Shown: in pieces, positions 5,470 through 9,716 of the stretch
How positions within the stretch are numbered: position 1 is the stretch's first letter
How the letters are laid out: each line of letters starts with the position of its first letter
Source of the DNA: Bacteroidales bacterium
Lineage (GTDB): Bacteria > Bacteroidota > Bacteroidia > Bacteroidales > UBA10428
Direction of reading: 5' to 3'
DNA length: 9,716 nucleotides
Assembly (NCBI GenBank): GCA_003508755.1
Contig: DNTK01000061.1
Coordinates: 1-9,716, forward strand
The notes under the pieces: model-generated
What the model was told of the DNA's origin: nothing
What the model saw: the letters and a program-made list of their open reading frames with translations, nothing else
The model's database searches: none
Made by a program: the position numbers and the translations under genes

Positions 5470-7689
5470 TTATGTGTCTAAAATCAAGTAATCGGTCATA
5501 AGGGCAATCTCAAGTTCGTCAATTCCACCAGCTTTTAAATGGCTTGCATCTTCGAGCATGGAATGTGTAAACCACTGTGTATTATTTCCAGAATGTTTCA
5601 ATGCCATGCGGTAACTTTCAATGGCCTCAGATAATTGTCCGTTTACCCAATATGCATGTCCCAGATTTAAATAATCAGAGCGATGACCATCCTTATCCAC
5701 AACTTTTTTGAGGTACCTGATGGCTTGCTCTTTCTTTTGCAGTAAGAAATAACACCATCCAATGGGTCGTTGAACTTTAACCGAGTCGGGATGCTGATAT
5801 TCGACTTTGAAGTAATATTTTAAGGCTTCGTTGTAATCTTCCCTGTCGATATTTAATTGTCCGAGATACGCCTGAATTTCGATGTTCTCTGGTTCCTGAT
5901 GTTCTACTTTCTTATAGTATTCTATGGCTTTATCAAATTCGCCCAATTTACGATAGCAATAACCCAGTTTTTTATTTAGCCAGGAGCGGTTGGTCTCAAA
6001 CATCTCAGCCTGTTGATATTTCTCAATGGCTTTGCTGTACATTTCAAGCTTTTGGTAGCAAAATCCGGTTTTTTCGATCAGCTCGAACGAGCCGGAAGTC
6101 TCTTTAAGATTCTCAAATATGCGTAATGCACTTGTATAGTAGTTCTTGTTAAAATAGAACTCTCCAATTGCACGAATGCTGTTCGAAGAATAAAATATTT
6201 CCTTTAGGAAATTTGTCGCAGAAATGTCGAGATGAATATCAAATACATCCACAAAATAGCTTTTTTTGGGGTGTAGCTTAAAAAAGCGATAAAGATCCTG
6301 AATATATTGTGTGAAAATAATTCTGTTTTCGCTTGTTGCATTGTGTTTTTTTTCATCTTCAGAAAGTTCGCTCATTTGCTTAAGTTCCATGCTAAATAAA
6401 TCCAGCATCATGGATTTTTGCATGTCGGGCATAAATCCGATGTTAAAGCAAAAACTATACTTATCTGAGTTACACATTACCGGCGCTTTTTCTATTCCTT
6501 CAAAAAAACCTTTCCAGTCAAACTTATCATCTACTCCCGATGTTGCTTTTTGAATTTCAGGGTGCTCTTGATAAAAAGGTAGGAACCAGTTGCTCAATTG
6601 TTCAAAAAAGCCAAAGCGCTTTAGCATCGAAAAAGCTCCCATAAACACATCCGAACCATCCATTTGCATGCTCGAAAACTCTTCCAGCTTTTTATACACA
6701 TCCGGGGAATCACTGAAAAAGTTTTCCCAATCAGGGTTTTTGTCTTCAAACTCATCCTTACTCAAAAGCTCATCCAGTTTGAGTTTCTCCTCAATATCTG
6801 GTTTTAGCTTCATTACCTCAGGAATTATCTCTTTCTGAATTTTTTCCGTTACTTTTTCGGTTTCCTGTGATTTAATTAACTGAATGAGTATCTGCTCGGT
6901 TTGTTGGGCGAGCTTTTTTGGATCATCAATGGTTTTTATTCGATTGGTTGCTTCCGGATAGAGTTTCAATCGTTCATGGTAGATTAGCAAAGCAAAGATG
7001 ACTCCTACAAGGGCCCGTTGTGATACTTGCTTCTGGTCGTTAAGGTAAGTATCGAATAAGATACTTATTTTGTTTAAATCGAAGTGATTCAGCAAAGAAA
7101 TAGAAATGGCGCTAACAATCAAGGATTTCTCATACCATGGAATACCTGCTGCACCAAGTAATCGTGTAGCAAGCTGAATTTCACCTTCGTTATATGTTCC
7201 TTTTAGAAGCAGTATTTCGAAAACCTTGTTAAGTTTTTGTAAATAGGCAGTGGTGTCCTTTGTTATTTTTTGATTGGGATCAAGCTCATCCATAAGTGCC
7301 GAAAACTCACGTTCGGTTGCCAACTCATCGATTAGTTCTGTTTTTTCTCGTTCGCTAAGTTTTAAATAACCCTCATCCTCTTCGTATAATCCTTTTAACC
7401 AATCGTCATTGGTTCGGGCAATATAATGGACAATGTTATCGCTCAGCTCAATTAACTGCCGCTTTAGATTGTTATAAATTGTCTCCCGCTGAGGATCCTT
7501 GGTTTGTGAAAAGGAATATTTTAGAATGTTTTTGTATGTTTCTTCAAGATTCCCCAGGGAATTGATAAAATCGCCCTGATGACTTTTATAGGCCAGTTCA
7601 GAAAGAATTGGCAATGCCGAAGCAATATGTCCATCAATAACCTTATATGTTATTTGTTGCTGTTTCTTTTTTATTTCTGCAAGATTCAT
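5470..7689 (-). CDS. large cytosolic tetratricopeptide-repeat protein of unknown function
   Basis: This 739-residue protein has no signal peptide or membrane segment. The C-terminal part, about 505-701, is six consecutive TPR-like helix pairs: repeats such as KLGYCYRKLGEFDKAIEYYK (574-593), YLGQLNIDREDYNEALKYYF and LNLGHAYWVNGQLSEAIESY show the usual G/A, Y and A-x-x-Y/F spacing. The N-terminal two thirds is helical, with a charged segment around 265-320 (possible coiled coil) and a Phe/Trp-rich block at about 316-420 (DWENFFSDSP, FGFFEQLSNWFLPFYQEHPE, DWKGFFEGIE) that I cannot assign to a family. TPR arrays bind partner proteins; no enzymatic motif is visible. Start ATG 7689 is preceded by AT-rich DNA. 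The gene seems monocistronic, with a possible terminator before the next minus-strand gene. Similar long TPR proteins seem common in Bacteroidales, but I cannot name a function. Confidence 0.85.
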   Translation of the reverse strand: MNLAEIKKKQQQITYKVIDGHIASALPILSELAYKSHQGDFINSLGNLEETYKNILKYSFSQTKDPQRETIYNNLKRQLIELSDNIVHYIARTNDDWLKGLYEEDEGYLKLSEREKTELIDELATEREFSALMDELDPNQKITKDTTAYLQKLNKVFEILLLKGTYNEGEIQLATRLLGAAGIPWYEKSLIVSAISISLLNHFDLNKISILFDTYLNDQKQVSQRALVGVIFALLIYHERLKLYPEATNRIKTIDDPKKLAQQTEQILIQLIKSQETEKVTEKIQKEIIPEVMKLKPDIEEKLKLDELLSKDEFEDKNPDWENFFSDSPDVYKKLEEFSSMQMDGSDVFMGAFSMLKRFGFFEQLSNWFLPFYQEHPEIQKATSGVDDKFDWKGFFEGIEKAPVMCNSDKYSFCFNIGFMPDMQKSMMLDLFSMELKQMSELSEDEKKHNATSENRIIFTQYIQDLYRFFKLHPKKSYFVDVFDIHLDISATNFLKEIFYSSNSIRAIGEFYFNKNYYTSALRIFENLKETSGSFELIEKTGFCYQKLEMYSKAIEKYQQAEMFETNRSWLNKKLGYCYRKLGEFDKAIEYYKKVEHQEPENIEIQAYLGQLNIDREDYNEALKYYFKVEYQHPDSVKVQRPIGWCYFLLQKKEQAIRYLKKVVDKDGHRSDYLNLGHAYWVNGQLSEAIESYRMALKHSGNNTQWFTHSMLEDASHLKAGGIDELEIALMTDYLILDT

Positions 7690-7815
7690 ATCGTAATTCT
7701 ACTGTTTTTTTAGGTAAAAAATAGCTTTGCTTTCCTGTCAATATGGCAAGTAATTGATTTCCTCCACGAGTTTCAGGGAGTTCATCCAAGCTAAAATCTT
7801 CTATTTTTAAAGGAC

Positions 7816-7842
7816 AAAAAGCATGCTAAACAAAAAAGCATG
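7816..7842 (-). terminator. candidate intrinsic terminator of the ZIP transporter gene
   Basis: On the minus strand, immediately after the ZIP stop codon, CATGCT and AGCATG (plus coordinates 7837-7842 and 7822-7827) can pair around a T-rich 9-base loop, followed by C and TTTTT (7820-7816). The arrangement is an intrinsic terminator but with only six base pairs. The same bases also read as a direct repeat of AAAAAGCATG. Confidence 0.45.
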
Positions 7843-8598
7843 TCAATGATGCAGAAAGTGAAAGTCGAGTAAGAACCACATAAGTAATAGACCCGCCAAC
7901 ATAAAAATAACCTGGAAAAAGGAGCGTTTTATCGTATTGTTCTTATTTAACTCCGGAACCAAATCAGCAAGGGCAATATACAAAAATCCGCCTGCAGCAA
8001 GTGGCAAAATAAAGTGAGGGACTTCTCCTCCCCAATGCGGAAATAATAGTACAAACAGACTGCCAACGACAGCTGCCAGAGCTGAAATCAGGTTATAGAT
8101 AATGGCTCGCTTTATTGAATATCCTGCCTGAATAAGTACCGCGAAATCGCCTATTTCCTGTGGGAGCTCATGAGCAAGTACAGCAATGGTAGCGATCATT
8201 CCGGTATGCACATCAACACTAAATGCAGCTGCAATAAGAATACCATCCAGGAAATTATGCAAAGCATCGGCAAAGAGGTTAAGAGGTCCGAATGACTTAA
8301 CTTCAATTGCACCTTTTTTATAATGTCGGTGTGCATTCAGATATTTCTCTAAAATAAAAAATGCAACAATGCTGATAATGACAAAAAGCGGGGCTACCTT
8401 ATCGTGATCGTGCTCGAGCGATTCGGGCAATAAATGTAAAACAGCTCCGCCTATTAAGGTTCCAACGGCAAAGCTTACAAGGAGTGTTTGTATTCGTTTG
8501 AAGAAAGATTTATTCAGCAGCAATGAAAATATTCCTACCAAAGAAATCGCACTTACTATTAAAACACTACCCAATGAATAGAGCCAAACTTTTTCCAT
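7843..8598 (-). CDS. ZIP-family metal (zinc/iron) transporter
   Basis: ZIP proteins move Zn2+, Fe2+ or related divalent metals into the cytoplasm across the inner membrane. The 251-residue protein has about eight hydrophobic segments (near 5-27, 37-58, 68-84, 105-127, 132-157, 162-187, 195-212, 224-247). The metal-site motifs are intact: HLLPE at 55-59, HNFLDG at 114-119 in TM4, and HELPQEIGD at 143-151 in TM5. The second His of the classic HExPHExGD is Gln (Q147) here, a change I associate with a bacterial subgroup. Short His-rich stretches (EHDHDK at 62-67, HRHYKK near 90) lie in a loop and could bind metal. The gene stands alone, and I see no clear metal-regulator operator in front of it. 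The metal specificity cannot be read from the sequence. Confidence 0.93.
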   Translation of the reverse strand: MEKVWLYSLGSVLIVSAISLVGIFSLLLNKSFFKRIQTLLVSFAVGTLIGGAVLHLLPESLEHDHDKVAPLFVIISIVAFFILEKYLNAHRHYKKGAIEVKSFGPLNLFADALHNFLDGILIAAAFSVDVHTGMIATIAVLAHELPQEIGDFAVLIQAGYSIKRAIIYNLISALAAVVGSLFVLLFPHWGGEVPHFILPLAAGGFLYIALADLVPELNKNNTIKRSFFQVIFMLAGLLLMWFLLDFHFLHH

Positions 8599-8683
8599 AA
8601 ATATTGCATTCCAAAAGGAAAGTAAAAATAGAATAAATATTTATGCCTTTACTATCTAGACCTTTCTTCTTTCTCCGGGCAGG

Positions 8684-8815
8684 CTATTTTTCCATTTTTA
8701 TATATTCAACAAATAATTCAAAGCTGTTCTCCCTGATTTCTCTGAAACATGAATTGCGATCGGCACCCACAATAAAATTGATGAGCTGGAAAAAACATTG
8801 TTGCATTTTGGACAT
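8684..8815 (-). CDS. possible small ORF of 43 residues
   Basis: An ATG at 8815 opens a 43-codon frame ending in TAG (8684-8686), with an in-frame stop shortly before the start. The product begins MSKMQQCFFQLINFIVGADR, contains CFREIRENSFELFVEYI and ends KMEK; it looks amphipathic and has two cysteines. There is no recognisable family, no visible ribosome-binding signal and no good promoter. It could be a genuine small protein, a gene remnant or chance. It is the only ORF of note in the gap. Confidence 0.2.
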   Translation of the reverse strand: MSKMQQCFFQLINFIVGADRNSCFREIRENSFELFVEYIKMEK

Positions 8816-8886
8816 TGTTTAATCTGAACAAAATCGCTGTAGTGAATACAAGAGTTTAGGTTCGTATTTTTTCACCATGCCCATAT

Positions 8887-8914
8887 TTTGCAATAAGTGG
8901 CTCTAGTAATTTTG
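8887..8914 (+). promoter_or_regulatory. candidate distal promoter for cheW
   Basis: TAATTTTG (8907-8914) fully matches TAnnTTTG, and TTTG (8887-8890) lies upstream with a 16-base spacer, a little shorter than the usual 19-21. A start near 8921 would give cheW a leader of about 200 nt that includes the hairpin at 8982-9004. A closer but poorer element, TATTTTTTG (9080-9088, one base too long), is an alternative. Confidence 0.3.
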
Positions 8915-8981
8915 TTAACATCTAAAATGTGTTTTTTACTTTAAACGCTAACCGTTGACACAATATAATCTGCAATATGCT

Positions 8982-9004
8982 GCGACCTTATAAGGTATAG
9001 TCGC
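8982..9004 (+). repeat. hairpin/dyad with internal palindrome upstream of cheW
   Basis: GCGAC (8982-8986) and GTCGC (9000-9004) form a 5-bp stem, flanked by a TGCA pair across an asymmetric internal loop. The loop overlaps the perfect 10-bp palindrome CCTTATAAGG (8986-8995). It lies about 120 bp before the cheW start and could be a protein-binding dyad or leader structure. No T-run follows, so it is not a standard terminator. Confidence 0.35.
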
Positions 9005-9121
9005 TTATGCAGACTAATGCTGTCAGAATAACTTCACCTTGTCAGTTGCTATATTTAAAATGAATTTCGAATAGTCCTTTATTTTTTGTATTTTTAATAT
9101 GATACCAATAAGATATTATCC

Positions 9122-9622
9122 ATGGCAAATGAACAAAATAAATCGGGCTCATATCTTTCATTTAAGCTTGGCGAAGAAATTTTTGCCGTACATGTAAACG
9201 ATGTACTCAATATTTTGGAAATGACTAAAATTACAAGTATTCCCAAGGCTCCGAAATATTTAAAAGGAGTTATTAACCTCAGAGGAATGGTGCTGCCAGT
9301 TGTAGATGCCCGTATTAAATTTAATATGGATGATACAGAGTTTACAACGAATACCTGTATTATTGTTATGGATTTGGAATACAACAAAGAATTAGTCCAT
9401 GTAGGTTTTATTGTTGACCAGGTACTCGAGGTATTAGAACTCGACAAAGACACGATTGAGCCAGCTCCATCACTCGGAAGTAATTATAAGGCTGAGTTTA
9501 TTACCGGAATGGCACGAGCAAACGATGAATTTGTTATGCTCTTGAATATGGCTAAAATATTTTCTTTGGATGAAATGTCGATCCTGCAGTCAGAAAATGC
9601 TTCAAAAACCGATGCAAAATAG
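9122..9622 (+). CDS. cheW: chemotaxis coupling protein CheW
   Basis: CheW is a cytoplasmic adaptor that links methyl-accepting chemoreceptors to the histidine kinase CheA in signalling arrays. The 166-residue product is one CheW domain of normal length: YLSFKLGEEIFAVHVNDVLN (11-30) is the first beta strand and helix, PKAPKYLKGVINLRG (41-55) and VLPVVDAR (57-64) form the conserved core, with VGFIVDQVLEVLEL and FITGMARANDEFVMLLNMAKI after it. The Asn-Leu-Arg-Gly core and the following VVD match the family. A hydrophilic Ser/Asn/Lys-rich tail of about 15 residues follows. No cheA, cheB, cheR or receptor gene is visible, so the gene is separated from any chemotaxis cluster or lies at its edge. 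The stop lies 3 bp from that of the convergent partial gene. Confidence 0.95.
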   Translation: MANEQNKSGSYLSFKLGEEIFAVHVNDVLNILEMTKITSIPKAPKYLKGVINLRGMVLPVVDARIKFNMDDTEFTTNTCIIVMDLEYNKELVHVGFIVDQVLEVLELDKDTIEPAPSLGSNYKAEFITGMARANDEFVMLLNMAKIFSLDEMSILQSENASKTDAK

Positions 9623-9625
9623 TTT

Positions 9626-9716
9626 CTACAAATACTGATCCTTTAAGTTTTTCACCTTTTCTCTCAAATAAGAATCTAATTCCAAAGGACTCACATTACG
9701 TACTTTTTTGCCAAGC
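9626..9716 (-). CDS. unidentified protein, C-terminal fragment
   Basis: A minus-strand frame enters from the right edge and ends at TAG (9626-9628). The 29 visible residues read LGKKVRNVSPLELDSYLREK, then VKNLKDQYL: a basic, helix-forming tail with no hydrophobic segment. The frame is open to the window edge and its composition looks coding, whereas the neighbouring frame has an early stop. It converges on cheW with a 3-bp gap. I cannot assign a family from this tail. Confidence 0.5.
   Translation of the reverse strand, partial: LGKKVRNVSPLELDSYLREKVKNLKDQYL

Larger units (their letters stand above)
8599..9121. other. 523-bp intergenic region between divergent ZIP and cheW genes
   Basis: This is the longest stretch without an established gene. 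It contains a possible 43-codon minus-strand ORF (8684-8815), a -7-like element (8907-8914), a hairpin with an internal palindrome (8982-9004) and little else. I looked for tRNA, tmRNA and riboswitch-like architecture and saw none. The AT-rich segments next to both genes should hold their promoters, but neither has a textbook -33/-7 pair close to its start codon. Confidence 0.7.

Noticed and set aside
6311..6838. Two Ser-rich plus-strand frames inside the TPR gene
   Set aside because: They are antisense shadows of the TPR protein; the serine and leucine bias comes from reverse reading of its Glu/Lys codons.
7815..7841. Direct repeat of AAAAAGCATG as an insertion footprint
   Set aside because: The copies are short, lie at a gene end and are explained by the terminator-like stem; no mobile element is present between them.
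8599..9121. tmRNA or other structured RNA gene in the large gap, suggested by smpB nearby
   Set aside because: No tRNA-like acceptor or T-arm sequence and no tag-peptide reading frame could be found on either strand.

Overview
The window comes from a member of the Bacteroidota, most likely the Bacteroidales/Marinilabiliales side. The DNA is AT-rich and starts lack Shine-Dalgarno sequences. Several upstream regions carry the Bacteroidota -7 element TAnnTTTG. Protein families typical of the phylum are present: a SPOR-tailed periplasmic protein, an outer-membrane barrel with thrombospondin type 3 and EF-hand modules, an XRE-DUF4870 fusion and a divergent MiaA. No RNA gene, CRISPR array, insertion sequence, phage gene or known defence system is visible.

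Layout. 1-95 (+): 3' end of a probable LOG-family gene. 229-2977 (+): a two-gene operon for a secreted duplicated-domain protein with a SPOR-like tail and an outer-membrane beta-barrel protein with calcium-binding modules; an inverted repeat overlaps its candidate promoter. 2980-3438 (-): smpB, tail-to-tail with the barrel gene and divergent from miaA (3490-4428, +) across a short region with near-abutting promoters. 4528-5076 (+): membrane-anchored XRE regulator, ending at a perfect 15-bp hairpin shared with a 63-residue conserved-looking small gene (5126-5317, -). 5470-7689 (-): large cytosolic TPR protein. 7843-8598 (-): ZIP metal transporter. 8599-9121: a 523-bp gap with a possible 43-codon ORF, a candidate promoter and a hairpin. 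9122-9622 (+): stand-alone cheW. 9626-9716 (-): 3' end of an unidentified gene.

Most genes are independent housekeeping or accessory functions: ribosome rescue, tRNA modification, metal uptake and chemotaxis coupling. The only clear functional partnership is the SPOR/barrel operon, which looks like a cell-envelope module of unknown role. That pair is the best candidate here for undescribed biology. Secondary points are the 63-residue protein with its repeat-rich leader, the membrane-tethered regulator and the TPR protein with an uncharacterised N-terminal two thirds. Nothing in the window by itself proves a new system.
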